Assembly: GCF_965277665.1 (NCBI RefSeq)
Contig: NZ_OZ255835.1
Location: 2,356,001 to 2,420,000 of the forward strand
Reading direction: 5' to 3'
Origin: Lichenicoccus sp965277665
GTDB lineage: Bacteria; Pseudomonadota; Alphaproteobacteria; Acetobacterales; Acetobacteraceae
DNA: 64,000 bases
In this document: one piece after another, positions 53,814 to 64,000 of the stretch
How the letters are laid out: each line of letters begins with the position of its first letter
Numbering within the stretch: position 1 is the stretch's first letter
Made by a program: the position numbers and the translations under genes
The notes under the pieces: model-generated
Databases searched by the model: none
What the model saw: the letters and a program-made list of their open reading frames with translations, nothing else
What the model was told of the DNA's origin: nothing

Positions 53814-54869
53814 ATGGAGATTACCACGATCGGTCTGGACATCGCCAAGCGCGTGTTCCAGGCACACGGCGTTGACGCGTCCGGCCAGGCGGTGCTGCGC
53901 CGCAAGCTACAGCGGGCGGAAGTGCTGGCGTTCTTCAAGAGCCTGAAGCCGTGCCTGGTCGGCATCGAGGCGTGCGGCACGGCGCATTATTGGGCACGGG
54001 AGATCAAGGCGCTGGGCCACGAGGTGCGGCTGATGCCGGCGAGCTACGTCAAGCCCCCAAGCTACGTCAAGCCCTACGTCAAGCGCGGCAAGACGGACGC
54101 AGCCGACGCGGAAGCAATCTGCGAGGCCGTCACCCGGCCGACCATGCGTTTCGTGCCGGTCAAATCGGCCGAACAACAGGCCGTGCTGATGCTGCACCGG
54201 ACGCGCGAGCTGCTGGTGCGGCAGCGAACCATGCTGGTGAACGCGTTGCGCGGGCATATGGCCGAGCTCGGCGTGATCGCTCCCCAAGGGATCAGCCGCG
54301 TGGCGGACCTGGTCGCCGTGCTCATGGGGGAGAACACGGCGAGCGTGCCGACGCTGGCCCGCCACGCCCTGCGTGGGCTGGCCGCGGAGTTGGAAGCAGT
54401 GGGCATCCGGGTAAAGGAAATCGAGGCGGCAATCCTGGCCTGGCACAAAGACAACGAGGTCAGCCGCCGGCTTGCGACCATTCCCGGCGTGGGGCCGATC
54501 ACCGCTTCCGCCATCGTGGCCACCGTCACCGATCCCACCCAGTTCCACTCCGCCCGTCAGTTTGCCGCCTGGATCGGGCTGGTGCCCAAGCAGAACAGCA
54601 GTGGCGGCAAGCAACGCCAAGGCGGCATTTCCAAGCAGGGCGATCGAACCCTGCGGCGGTTGCTTGTGCTCGGTGCAACGGCGGTAATCCGCCACGCCCG
54701 AACCAAGAGCACACCGGAGGTGGCCTGGCTGAAGGGTGTGCTGGAGCGTCGCCCGGCACGGCTCGCATCCGTGGCGCAGGCTAACAAAACGGCGCGCATC
54801 GTTTGGGCGCTGCTGGCCCGGGGCGGAAGCTATTGCACGCCGGCAGCAGCTACACCGGCCGTGGTTTGA
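53814..54869 (+). CDS. IS110-family transposase (DEDD recombinase)
   Basis: A 351-residue recombinase. The N-terminal RuvC-like DEDD domain has GLDIAKRVFQ (D9), VGIEACGTAHYW and KTDAADAEAICEA; the C-terminal Tnp_20 domain has TIPGVGPITASAIVATV, ARQFAAWIGLVPKQNSSGGKQRQGGISKQGDRTLRRLL-type sequence with the catalytic serine. It looks intact. One oddity is a doubled SYVKPP/SYVKP (54042-54074, an 18-base repeat) just before the usual YVKRGKTDAADA. The product would move the element with a guide RNA from the non-coding end. Confidence 0.92.
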   Translation: MEITTIGLDIAKRVFQAHGVDASGQAVLRRKLQRAEVLAFFKSLKPCLVGIEACGTAHYWAREIKALGHEVRLMPASYVKPPSYVKPYVKRGKTDAADAEAICEAVTRPTMRFVPVKSAEQQAVLMLHRTRELLVRQRTMLVNALRGHMAELGVIAPQGISRVADLVAVLMGENTASVPTLARHALRGLAAELEAVGIRVKEIEAAILAWHKDNEVSRRLATIPGVGPITASAIVATVTDPTQFHSARQFAAWIGLVPKQNSSGGKQRQGGISKQGDRTLRRLLVLGATAVIRHARTKSTPEVAWLKGVLERRPARLASVAQANKTARIVWALLARGGSYCTPAAATPAVV

Positions 54870-54883
54870 CGGCGTAACAGGAT

Positions 54884-55121
54884 CCCTGCCGGCCAACGCC
54901 GCGGCTGGCAGGGTGTGAGGGCAGCAACGACGTGATGGCAAACCGGTCGAACCCGGGGCTTGGCAGAACCCGTTTAGAGTCTTGCGCCTCCGAGCGCGCG
55001 AAACTGATTGGGAGCCAGGCCGCGAACTGCATCAAGGCCAGCGGTCATGGGCCGCGCAAACAGGCCGGACACATGACCGCACCCGACCGCGGCGCCGAAG
55101 TCAAATTGCCCTTGCGTCAAG
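54884..55121 (+). ncRNA. Candidate guide (bridge/seek) RNA region of the IS1111 element
   Basis: The right non-coding end of IS1111 elements is known to give a guide RNA that pairs with target and donor DNA. Here the segment begins with a strong 11-base-pair hairpin (54884-54894 with 54903-54913, one G-U pair) and continues with GC-rich structured sequence lacking any plausible protein. Limits are guesses; the RNA has not been modelled. Confidence 0.4.
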
Positions 55122-55158
55122 GGAGCCGTCCACACAAGTCTCTAAACGGCAGCGGTCT

Positions 55159-55986
55159 CTACCGCAGGCGGGTCAGTTCGTAGAGCGCCACCGCGGCGGC
55201 GTTGGAGACGTTCAGGCTCTCCATCGCACCCGGCATGCGCAGGCCGGCGATCTCGTCGCAGGTCTCGCGGGTCAGCCGCCGCAAGCCTTCGCCTTCCGCT
55301 CCCAGCACCAGCGCCAGGCGCCGTTCGGCGAACGCGGCGCCGTCCAATATGCCACTGCCGGCATCCAGGCCCACCACCCATAGGCCGGCCGCCTTCAGTG
55401 CCACCAGCGTGCGCGACAGGTTGACCGCGCGCAGCAGCGGCATGGTCTCCAGCGCGCCGGAGGCCGCCTTGGCAAGCGCCCCGGTCTCCTCCGGCGCGTT
55501 GCGGTCCTGGACCACGACGGCGGCGGCGCCGAAGGCCGCGGCCGAGCGCAGGATCGCCCCGACATTGCGCGGATCGCTGACCTGGTCCAGCACCAGCACC
55601 GGACCCGGACGCTGCAGGGCGGCCTCCAGCGTCGGCGGCGCCAGCGGATCCGCCTGCAGAGCCGCGCCCTGGTGCACGGCGTCGCGCCCGAGCAGGGCAT
55701 CGAGCCGGGCGCGGTCGGTCCGCTCGACGGTCAGCGGCCAGGGCGTGCCGGTGCGGGTTCCCAGGCGCGCTGCCAGGGTCGCCTCCGCCTCCTCGGTCAG
55801 CAGCAACCGGCGCAGCCGGCGCTGCGGATTGCGCAGCGCCGCCTCGACCGGGTGCAGCCCATGGAGCCAGAGGCCGCCGCCACCCTTCGTGCTGCCATGC
55901 TGCGCGGCATGCGCGCGGTCTGGCTGCGTCCGCGAGGTCGGCCGCGCCTGGGATGATCTCGGGCCGGAGGGAGGTCTGGAGGGCAT
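55159..55986 (-). CDS. rlmB: 23S rRNA (guanosine-2'-O-)-methyltransferase, RlmB-like
   Basis: SpoU/TrmH-family enzyme of about 275 residues. The N-terminal substrate-binding part has GLWLHGLHPVEAALRNPQRRLRRLLLTEE. The trefoil-knot domain has motif 1 VLVLDQVSDPRNVGAILRSAAAFGAAAVVV, motif 2 LALVLGAEGEGLRRLTRETCDE and motif 3 IPG-like MPGAMESLNVSNAAAVALYEL. RlmB methylates G2251, but a related SpoU enzyme is possible. Start uncertain: ATG 55986 or 55998, or GTG 56022. The first 45 residues are low-complexity. An IS element ends about 20 bases past its stop. Confidence 0.87.
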   Translation of the reverse strand: MPSRPPSGPRSSQARPTSRTQPDRAHAAQHGSTKGGGGLWLHGLHPVEAALRNPQRRLRRLLLTEEAEATLAARLGTRTGTPWPLTVERTDRARLDALLGRDAVHQGAALQADPLAPPTLEAALQRPGPVLVLDQVSDPRNVGAILRSAAAFGAAAVVVQDRNAPEETGALAKAASGALETMPLLRAVNLSRTLVALKAAGLWVVGLDAGSGILDGAAFAERRLALVLGAEGEGLRRLTRETCDEIAGLRMPGAMESLNVSNAAAVALYELTRLR

Positions 55987-56091
55987 GAAGCGGAGCATAG
56001 TCGGGGCTGGCCGGCGCGTCACGGCGGCGCCCTCGAGCGACCGGAAGCTCGATTGACAGGACTGGCGATCAGCCTTAACCCGCAGCGCATC

Positions 56092-56177
56092 GGAGGGGTG
56101 CCCGAGTGGCTAAAGGGGGCGGACTGTAAATCCGCTGGCGTACGCCTACGTTGGTTCGAATCCAACCCCCTCCACCA
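56092..56177 (+). tRNA. tRNA-Tyr (anticodon GTA)
   Basis: An 86-base class II tRNA with encoded CCA. Acceptor GGAGGGG pairs with CCCCTCC, the D-arm contains GAGTGGCTAAAGG, the anticodon arm is CGGACTGTAAATCCG with GTA at 56126-56128, a variable arm follows (GGCGTACGCC-like), and the T-arm is TTGGTTCGAATCCAA. GTA plus a long variable arm fixes tyrosine. This tRNA's G34 is the position that queuosine modifies, tying it to the que operon at 17.9-20.2 kb. Confidence 0.97.
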
Positions 56178-56237
56178 TCTTCCGCCGACGACCCGACCTG
56201 CCGAACTTGCTCGAGAGAAGCTGCATCCCGGACGACG

Positions 56238-57599
56238 TCATCCAGCGCCTCCAAGATCGGCGACGTGCGCGCAGGCTGCGGCGACAAGTCCGGCGGCCGC
56301 GGCCAGGGCGGCCGCAATGGCCGGGCGGCGATAATCCCAGATCATGTCGGGTTCCGGCGGGTTGATCACCATCGTGGCGTTCGCCTCGAACAGCAGCACC
56401 GAGCCGTCCGCGGCAAGCGCAAAGTCGATGCCGGCATAGTCGAGCCCGAGTGCGGCGGCGATCCCGGCCAGAGCCACCATCGCGCGCGCGCCGATGCAGC
56501 CTGGCATGTCGAGCAGGAAGCGATGCTCCTCGGCACGATGGCCGGCGTCGTCCGCCATCGCAGCGGTGAAGTAGTGCACCTTCCACTGCGCGGAGATCGC
56601 CAGATGCAGCGGATAGAGCGCGCCGCCGATGACCATGACCCGGTACTTGCGCCAGAGCCCGTCCGGGCTGCGCGCATCGAGGCAGCCGATGGCCAGGAGG
56701 TCGTCGCCCGGCAGCGCCGCCGCCGCCGGTGCCAGCGCCGCATGCGATGCGACACGCACGCAATGCTGCCCGGTATGCAGCCCCGGGACACGCAGCAGCA
56801 GCGGATAGCCGAGGGCCTCGGCCGCGGCGATCGACGCACGCGGCAGGTGCAGCATGCGCGGCGCGATCACGCCCTCGATCCGCGCCAGCCGCGATGCGTT
56901 GTCCAGCCGGCCGGTCAGACGCACGCGCTGGGGAGGATTGAGCACCGGCCTGGCCATCGCGGCATCGATCCCCGGCGCCCGTGCCGCCGCGAGCAGCCGC
57001 CCGGCAGCGGCCAGCGCCGCTCCGCACAGCTCGGCGTCGCCGATCGCATTGATCACGAGCCGGTGCGGCGGCAGCTTCATGCCCTCGGGGTGGAACTCCG
57101 GGCACAGCGTGGTGACGGCATAGAGCCGGTCGTCGATCCAGTGCCGGACCGGGACGTTGCCGCCACGCGCCGAGACCAGCAGCAGCAGTGCGATGCCCTC
57201 GCCGGTGCCGCGGTAGCGCCGCCGGCCGATCGCATGACCGGTGAAGCCGCGTTGCCGGGCCTGCGCTGCCGCGGCCGCGTCGCCGGCTGCCTCCAGCAGC
57301 CTTGCCATGCCCTGGTGCGCCGGCGCGTAGTCCGGCGCCGACGCCAGGGCCTGGGCAAAGCGCATGCGCCCGGCATCGCTGTCGCCGTCCTCGATCAGCA
57401 GGTTGCCGAAGGCGGTCTGCGCGAGCGCACTCGACGGATGGTGCAGCGCGGCCTGGCGCCAGGCCGCGCGGGCGGCCGAACGGTGGCCGCTGGCCAGGGC
57501 GAGCGCACCAAGCTCGACCAGCGCCTGGCAGTGCGTCGGCTGCAGCTGCAACACATCGAGATAGGCGGCCTTGGCAGCGTCGTCCGCTCCCCGTGCCAC
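56238..57599 (-). CDS. TPR plus ATP-grasp-like protein, 5' end interrupted by an in-frame amber codon
   Basis: A 453-residue reading frame from a GTG at 57599. Residues 1-120 are TPR repeats; the rest has a conserved ATP-grasp-like part (GHAIGRRRYRGTG, GGNVPVRHWIDDRLYAV, VINAIGDAELC, LLLRVPGLHTGQHCVRV, WRKYRVMVIGGALYPLHLAIS, WKVHYFTAAM, LGLDYAGIDFALAADGSVLLFEANATMV). Fifteen codons upstream of a TAG (57612-57614) an ATG at 57659 starts MPAADSTRDITRAFA in the same frame, the typical beginning of this family. The TAG probably replaced CAG. The gene may restart at the GTG, or be newly inactivated. Confidence 0.7.
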   Translation of the reverse strand: MARGADDAAKAAYLDVLQLQPTHCQALVELGALALASGHRSAARAAWRQAALHHPSSALAQTAFGNLLIEDGDSDAGRMRFAQALASAPDYAPAHQGMARLLEAAGDAAAAAQARQRGFTGHAIGRRRYRGTGEGIALLLLVSARGGNVPVRHWIDDRLYAVTTLCPEFHPEGMKLPPHRLVINAIGDAELCGAALAAAGRLLAAARAPGIDAAMARPVLNPPQRVRLTGRLDNASRLARIEGVIAPRMLHLPRASIAAAEALGYPLLLRVPGLHTGQHCVRVASHAALAPAAAALPGDDLLAIGCLDARSPDGLWRKYRVMVIGGALYPLHLAISAQWKVHYFTAAMADDAGHRAEEHRFLLDMPGCIGARAMVALAGIAAALGLDYAGIDFALAADGSVLLFEANATMVINPPEPDMIWDYRRPAIAAALAAAAGLVAAACAHVADLGGAG

Positions 57600-57849
57600 C
57601 AGCTGGCGCGCCTACGCGAAGGCACGGGTGATGTCGCGCGTGCTGTCGGCGGCCGGCATGGCTGTCCCCAATCGGCGCGTTGTCCACGCACCGAACCAGG
57701 CGATCGTGCCGCACGTTCGTTAACGCAACGCAAAGGTGCCGGCGCCTGATTTTGCTGCGGCATCGCCGGTCGGGGACTATAATGCTGGCCGCAGGAACCC
57801 GGGGCGCCGCATGCGGGTAGCGCGCGCGCCAGAGGGAGAACGACCACGC

Positions 57850-58020
57850 ATGCCCTTCGACGGTGTCGACTTCGAGCCACGTCGCGAAAAACCGGTGCGC
57901 GGCGCCCCCGGCGACAACCTCGTGACCGTACTGATCGTGGTGCTCGCGATCTGCATGCTGGTGACGCCGATTTCGGTTGCGGGCCTGGTCGATACGATCC
58001 GCTACCTGCGCGGCGACTAG
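57850..58020 (+). CDS. Small single-pass membrane protein
   Basis: A 56-residue protein: a charged N-terminus (PFDGVDFEPRREKPVRGAPGD), one membrane helix (NLVTVLIVVLAICMLVTPISVAGLV) and a short tail. The ATG at 57850 has a GAGGGAGAA ribosome site; the frame upstream is not protein-like. The family is unknown. It is divergent from the TPR/ATP-grasp gene. Confidence 0.65.
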   Translation: MPFDGVDFEPRREKPVRGAPGDNLVTVLIVVLAICMLVTPISVAGLVDTIRYLRGD

Positions 58021-58175
58021 CCTTGGCGCCGACGTGAGCGCACCTAGGCGGGAACTCACCTGGAAGTGAGACCGCCTGCAATGTTCGCGTTACGTTTCAG
58101 CACCATTATCCTGTTCGAGTTGTTGTGTTTCCAGGCGCTGTCTGTCCAGGCGCTATCTTTCCAGAAGTGAGCGTG

Positions 58176-58619
58176 ATGCAGTCATCAACACGATCCCCCG
58201 CTGCGGCATCGCCGGGCCGCGGTTCGAGGGCCGGCCGCCGGCTGCGCGGGCTGGCGGCCGCCGCGGCGTTGCTGGCCGCGACGGGATGCACCGTCACCCC
58301 GTACGGCTATGGCTACGGATATCCCGGCTACTACTATGGCAGCGGGTACGGCTACGGGTATGGCTATCCTGGAGCCTACAATGCCTATGGCTATGGCTAC
58401 CCGGCCTACTATGGCGGCTGGACCTGGGGGGCGCCGTTCTTCGGCTACGGCTTCGGCGGCTACTATGGCCGCGGCTACGGGGGCTATGGACGCGGCGGCT
58501 ACGGACGTGGGGGCTACGGACGCGGCGGCTACGGCGGGGGCTATGGCCGCGGCGGCTACGGCGGCGGCGGCTTCGGTGGTGGCCATGGCGGCGGTGGCTT
58601 CGGTCACGGCGGCCGCTGA
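58176..58619 (+). CDS. Gly/Tyr-rich lipoprotein
   Basis: A 147-residue protein: a basic start, a hydrophobic stretch and a lipobox (LAATGC, C38), then a mature region made almost only of glycine, tyrosine, arginine and alanine (GYGYGYPGYYYG, later GYGRGGYGRGG repeats, ending GGGFGHGGR). It is probably anchored in the outer membrane or periplasm. The composition resembles low-complexity envelope or adhesive proteins. The ATG at 58176 is preceded by AGTGAGC. Three 15-base-spaced TCCAG repeats lie in the leader (58130-58165). Confidence 0.7.
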   Translation: MQSSTRSPAAASPGRGSRAGRRLRGLAAAAALLAATGCTVTPYGYGYGYPGYYYGSGYGYGYGYPGAYNAYGYGYPAYYGGWTWGAPFFGYGFGGYYGRGYGGYGRGGYGRGGYGRGGYGGGYGRGGYGGGGFGGGHGGGGFGHGGR

Positions 58620-58622
58620 GGA

Positions 58623-60209
58623 TCAGGTGCCGCAATACGTGGCGCGCACCACCTCCTCGGGCCGCGGCGGCGCCGCGTAGCGCTCGCGGTCGGGCTGGTC
58701 GTCGAACGGCCGCCGCAGCACCGACAGGAGCTCATCGAGCGGCCCGCGATCGCCGGCCTCGGCGGCGGCCAGGCTCGCCTCGACCCGATGGTTGCGCGCA
58801 ATGAAGGCCGGGTTGGCGGCTCGCATGCTCCGGCGACGGTCGGCGGGCGCGGTATCCTCGGCTGCAAGGCGGCGCCCCCAGGCCTGCAACCAGCTGTCCA
58901 GGCATGCCGGATCCGCGAACAGGTGGCGCAGGGAGGCCTCGGGCGGTTCCGGCCGGGCTTGCGGACCAGGCGCATCCTCTGGTCCCACATCCTCTGGTCG
59001 CACATCGCAAAGCCGCCGGAAGGTCAGGGTGAAATCGGCCTCCTGCGCGGCCATGCAGGTCAGCAGGTCGTGCGCCAGGGCGCGGTCACCCTCTTGCGGC
59101 GTCGCGAGGCCGAGCTTGCGCCGGAACGCATCGTCCCAGGCCGTCTGGAACAGCTCCGCAAACCGGGCCAGCGCCTCGTTGGCGACCGCGACTGACACCG
59201 ACGGGTCCGGATCGAGCAGCGGCAGCATCGCCTCCGCCAGACGCGCCATGTTCCAGTGCGCGATCTGCGGCTGGTTGCCATAGGCGTAACGCCCGCCGGC
59301 GTCGATCGAACTGAACACGGTGCCGGGGTGGAAGCTGTCCATGAAGGCACAGGGGCCATAGTCGATGGTTTCGCCGGCGACCGACATGTTGTCGGTGTTC
59401 ATCACGCCATGGATGAAGCCGACGGACTGCCAGTCGGCGATGAGCCGCGCGGTGCGGGCGATCACCGCGTCCAGCAGCACACGATAGGGCTGGATGGCCG
59501 CGCCCGCCTCGGCGGCCTGCGGATAATGCCGCGCGATCACATGGTCGGCCAGCACCCGCAGGCCCTCGGTGTCGCGGCGCACTGCGAAATACTGGAAGGT
59601 GCCGACGCGGACATGGCTGCGCGCGACCCGGGTCAGCACGGCGCCCGGCAACGGCCGCTCGCGCATGATCGTCTCGCCGGTGGCAACCACGGCGAGCGAG
59701 CGCGTCGTGGGGATGCCGAGGGCGGCCATCGCCTCGCTGACGATGAACTCGCGCAGCGCCGGGCCAAGGGCTGCGCGCCCATCGCCGCGACGCGAGAACG
59801 GCGTCGGGCCGGCGCCCTTGAGCTGGATGTCGCGGCGCTCGCCGGCGCGATCGATCACCTCGCCCAGCAGCAGCGCGCGACCGTCGCCGAGCTGCGGCAC
59901 GAAATTGCCGAACTGGTGGCCGGCATAGGCCATGGCGAGCGGCTCCGCGCCGTCCGGAACCCGGGTTCCGGCCAGTTCGAGCACGCCCTCGGCACTGGCC
60001 AGCCGTTGCGGGTCCAGCCCCAGCTCGACGGCCAGCGCGTCGTTGAGGCAGACCAGCTGCGGCGTTGCCACCGGCGTCGGATCGAGACGGGCGAAAAACC
60101 GCTCGGGCAGCCGCGCATAGATGTTGACGAAGCGGAAAGTCGCCGGCGCCGGCTGCGCGCCATCCGATGCGCCAATGAAAGCATCGTTGGGGAAAGCATA
60201 GTCGGGCAT
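58623..60209 (-). CDS. selO: SelO-family protein adenylyltransferase (YdiU/UPF0061)
   Basis: Pseudokinase-fold enzyme that AMPylates proteins in redox defence. About 528 residues: FVNIYARLPERFFARLDPTPVATPQLVCLND, AMAYAGHQFGNFVPQLGDGRALLLGE (glycine-rich loop), DIQLKGAGPTPFSRRGDGRAALGPALREFIVSEAMAALGIPTTRSL-type sequence, GVMNTDNMS and DYGPCAFMDSF are all SelO hallmarks. It ends YCGT; the C-terminal cysteine stands where some relatives have selenocysteine. ATG 60209 is chosen because MPDYAFPND is followed directly by family sequence. A 15-base triplicate (58973-59005) lies in a variable loop. Confidence 0.94.
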   Translation of the reverse strand: MPDYAFPNDAFIGASDGAQPAPATFRFVNIYARLPERFFARLDPTPVATPQLVCLNDALAVELGLDPQRLASAEGVLELAGTRVPDGAEPLAMAYAGHQFGNFVPQLGDGRALLLGEVIDRAGERRDIQLKGAGPTPFSRRGDGRAALGPALREFIVSEAMAALGIPTTRSLAVVATGETIMRERPLPGAVLTRVARSHVRVGTFQYFAVRRDTEGLRVLADHVIARHYPQAAEAGAAIQPYRVLLDAVIARTARLIADWQSVGFIHGVMNTDNMSVAGETIDYGPCAFMDSFHPGTVFSSIDAGGRYAYGNQPQIAHWNMARLAEAMLPLLDPDPSVSVAVANEALARFAELFQTAWDDAFRRKLGLATPQEGDRALAHDLLTCMAAQEADFTLTFRRLCDVRPEDVGPEDAPGPQARPEPPEASLRHLFADPACLDSWLQAWGRRLAAEDTAPADRRRSMRAANPAFIARNHRVEASLAAAEAGDRGPLDELLSVLRRPFDDQPDRERYAAPPRPEEVVRATYCGT

Positions 60210-60402
60210 GCAGGGATTACCTTGAACAAGGGATCGTGCCCGGGTGGAAGTGGGGATGGCTTCGCGACAAACCAAGGGTCGGCGTTCACAGACGATTGAT
60301 GATCTAATACTTAGGTTTTAACGTCGAATTAACTTACAGTGATCTATCGATTATTGGATCGAGGCAACACGTGCAGCGCATTCCCACCGAGCGGCGAGCC
60401 GC

Positions 60403-63321
<2,919 letters not shown>

Positions 63322-63382
63322 GACCGTCCGGGAATACGCCACGCCGGCAATCCGACGCGGCTTTCTGCGCTGTCGGTCACTC
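63322..63382 (+). repeat. Stop-linked inverted-repeat element, truncated copy 4
   Basis: Directly after the phytochrome TGA: GACCGTCCGGGAATACGCC (compare AACCTGTCCGAGAATGC), then CACGCCGGCAATCCGACGCGGCTTTCTGCGCT and TGTCGGTCACTC. The second half is missing. Same orientation relative to the upstream gene as the other three copies. It overlaps the last codons of the reverse-strand small gene. Confidence 0.65.
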
Positions 63383-63568
63383 TGTCCGCGGAGTGAGCCT
63401 CTCCCGGGCGCCGTCGATGTCCGCGCTGCCCGGCTCATCAGACGCCGTCTCCGGCGGGGTGGTCGGGAAGCCGCCATGCGACGCGGTCCGGCGGCGCTTG
63501 TTCTCCTCCTGCCCCGGCTTGGTCTCGTGGTCGTATTCCTTGCCGGCGTCCGGTGCGGGCTGTGCCAT
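63377..63568 (-). CDS. Small hydrophilic hypothetical protein
   Basis: A 63-residue, highly charged protein (AQPAPDAGKEYDHETKPGQEENKRRR, then a Pro/Thr/Ser-rich half) that is probably disordered. An AAGGA ribosome site lies 9 bases before the ATG, which supports it. No family is recognised. Its end touches the truncated repeat after the phytochrome gene, so the native C-terminus could have been altered. Confidence 0.5.
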   Translation of the reverse strand: MAQPAPDAGKEYDHETKPGQEENKRRRTASHGGFPTTPPETASDEPGSADIDGARERLTPRTE

Positions 63569-63880
63569 GTCGGCGTGTCCTTCTGCCTGTCGTCTGATAG
63601 AGCAGCTTTATCCGACAGATGGCGTCGCGAAGCGATTCCCTGTGATCGGATGCCGCTCACGGATGCTTGCGCGCGGCGTGGCGTGGCGCTGGGGCATTCC
63701 AATTCGTCGCCAGTCGGGCCATATGAGCCGTGCTGGATTTCGCAGCCGTGGGTTGCCTGACGCCGCTTCCGGCTCCGGGGTCGCAAGTCATTCAAGGCCG
63801 GATCGACCACGGTCCTCTGTCATGCAGGGGGCCTTTTCCGCGCGTCCGGTTCGCGCAGCACGTGCAGGAGGCATCTGAAG
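63569..63880. other. Intergenic region, no gene seen
   Basis: 312 bases between divergent small genes. Overlapping frames exist but none has a ribosome site or plausible composition. It should hold promoters for the 63568 reverse gene and the 63881 forward gene; I cannot place them. No repeat of the families above occurs in it. Confidence 0.4.
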
Positions 63881-64000
63881 ATGGTCAAGCGTCGCAAAGA
63901 GGAAGAGATTGCCGGCGTCCTGGAGTTCGAGGGCCGCACAAGCGAGGATCCGGAATTCCTGGAATGGGTTGCCGGCCACAAGGCGACCAACGGCGGCAAG
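63881..64000 (+). CDS. Hypothetical protein, 3' end outside the window
   Basis: A frame opening MVKRRKEEEIAGVLEFEG, continuing RTSEDPEFLEWVAGHKATNGGK to the window edge (40 codons). A strong AGGAGG site lies 11 bases before the ATG. Charged and soluble; no family can be assigned from this piece. Confidence 0.6.
   Translation, partial: MVKRRKEEEIAGVLEFEGRTSEDPEFLEWVAGHKATNGGK

Larger units (their letters stand above)
53732..55136 (+). mobile_element. IS1111-type (IS110 family) insertion sequence
   Basis: About 1405 bases with one DEDD transposase. Subterminal inverted repeats GTGGACGGCTCC (53739-53750) and GGAGCCGTCCAC (55122-55133) mark the IS1111 group, with 7 and 3 extra bases outside. 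A second GGAGCCGTCCAC lies at 53801-53812, just before the transposase ATG, so the leader can fold into a 12-base stem that contains the ribosome site. A 252-base non-coding right end follows the gene, as expected for a guide RNA. No target duplication is visible, as is normal for the family. It interrupts a repeat element. Confidence 0.88.

Noticed and set aside
57600..58059. Reverse frame crossing the tRNA and TPR gene (56146-58059)
   Set aside because: It is out of frame with the conserved protein, and its C-terminus reads through the tRNA-Tyr gene, a common artefact.
58185..58635. Ala/Val-rich and Arg/His/Ser-rich reverse frames opposite the Gly/Tyr-rich lipoprotein
   Set aside because: They are complements of the GGC/TAC repeats, with no start signal; the forward frame has a signal peptide and lipobox.
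63393..63878. Forward frame after the phytochrome gene
   Set aside because: It overlaps a reverse frame with a better ribosome site and has no protein-like features.

Overview
The window looks like a chromosomal segment of a GC-rich alphaproteobacterium, most likely of the Acetobacteraceae/Rhodospirillales. The reasons are the split F1 operon order atpH-A-G-D-C, sucCD, the overall protein character, a bacteriophytochrome, and small hairpin repeats of a kind I associate with that group (a recollection, not checked). Almost all operons are packed with ATGA, GTGA or TAATG overlaps. No rRNA operon, CRISPR array, prophage or replication origin is visible.

Layout. 0-4.1 kb: glycine cleavage genes gcvT-gcvP (reverse strand; gcvP runs off the left edge) behind a tandem glycine riboswitch. 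4.2-13.4 kb: a methyltransferase, a large repeat-rich GH16-like protein without signal peptide, a three-gene operon (OpuAC-like binding domain, methyltransferase, DUF218 protein), a TetR regulator divergent from a small membrane protein, and a ferritin-like protein. 13.7-15.8 kb: sucCD. 15.9-21.4 kb: higBA (split by a repeat element) and mazEF toxin-antitoxin modules flanking a bioB-queE-queC-queD-queF operon that makes biotin synthase and the full preQ0/preQ1 branch after GTP cyclohydrolase. 21.6-24.8 kb: a sugar/polyol operon. 25.4-30.5 kb: F1-ATPase genes.

30.5-32 kb: a 2H-phosphoesterase and a YceI protein. 32.1-43.1 kb: a glycan-modification island with FkbM and other methyltransferases (one protein has two FkbM domains joined by a coiled coil), a sulfotransferase and three or more glycosyltransferase domains; its middle is less GC-rich and looks horizontally acquired. 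43.2-49.1 kb: priA, DUF484, xerC, proline iminopeptidase, and a retropepsin-like protein that seems to start at CTG. 49.3-51.1 kb: glnK-amtB behind a sigma-54-type promoter. 51.4-53.6 kb: a UbiH-type monooxygenase and cysE. 53.7-55.1 kb: an IS1111-type element. 55.2-60.2 kb: rlmB, tRNA-Tyr, a TPR/ATP-grasp-like gene with an in-frame amber codon, two small envelope proteins and selO. 60.4-63.3 kb: a bacteriophytochrome hybrid kinase.

The most unusual signal is a family of about 160-bp elements with long terminal inverted repeats (ends near ARCCTGTYYGARAAYGCY). Four copies sit at or just after the stop of the gene upstream, always in that gene's orientation (2H protein, amtB, cysE, phytochrome). 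One copy is read through and adds about 60 residues to a protein, and another has the IS1111 element inserted in its terminal repeat. A second family (terminal repeats plus perfect triloop hairpins) splits higBA and recurs in the atp operon. Short in-frame tandem duplications, mostly of 15 bp, occur in many genes.
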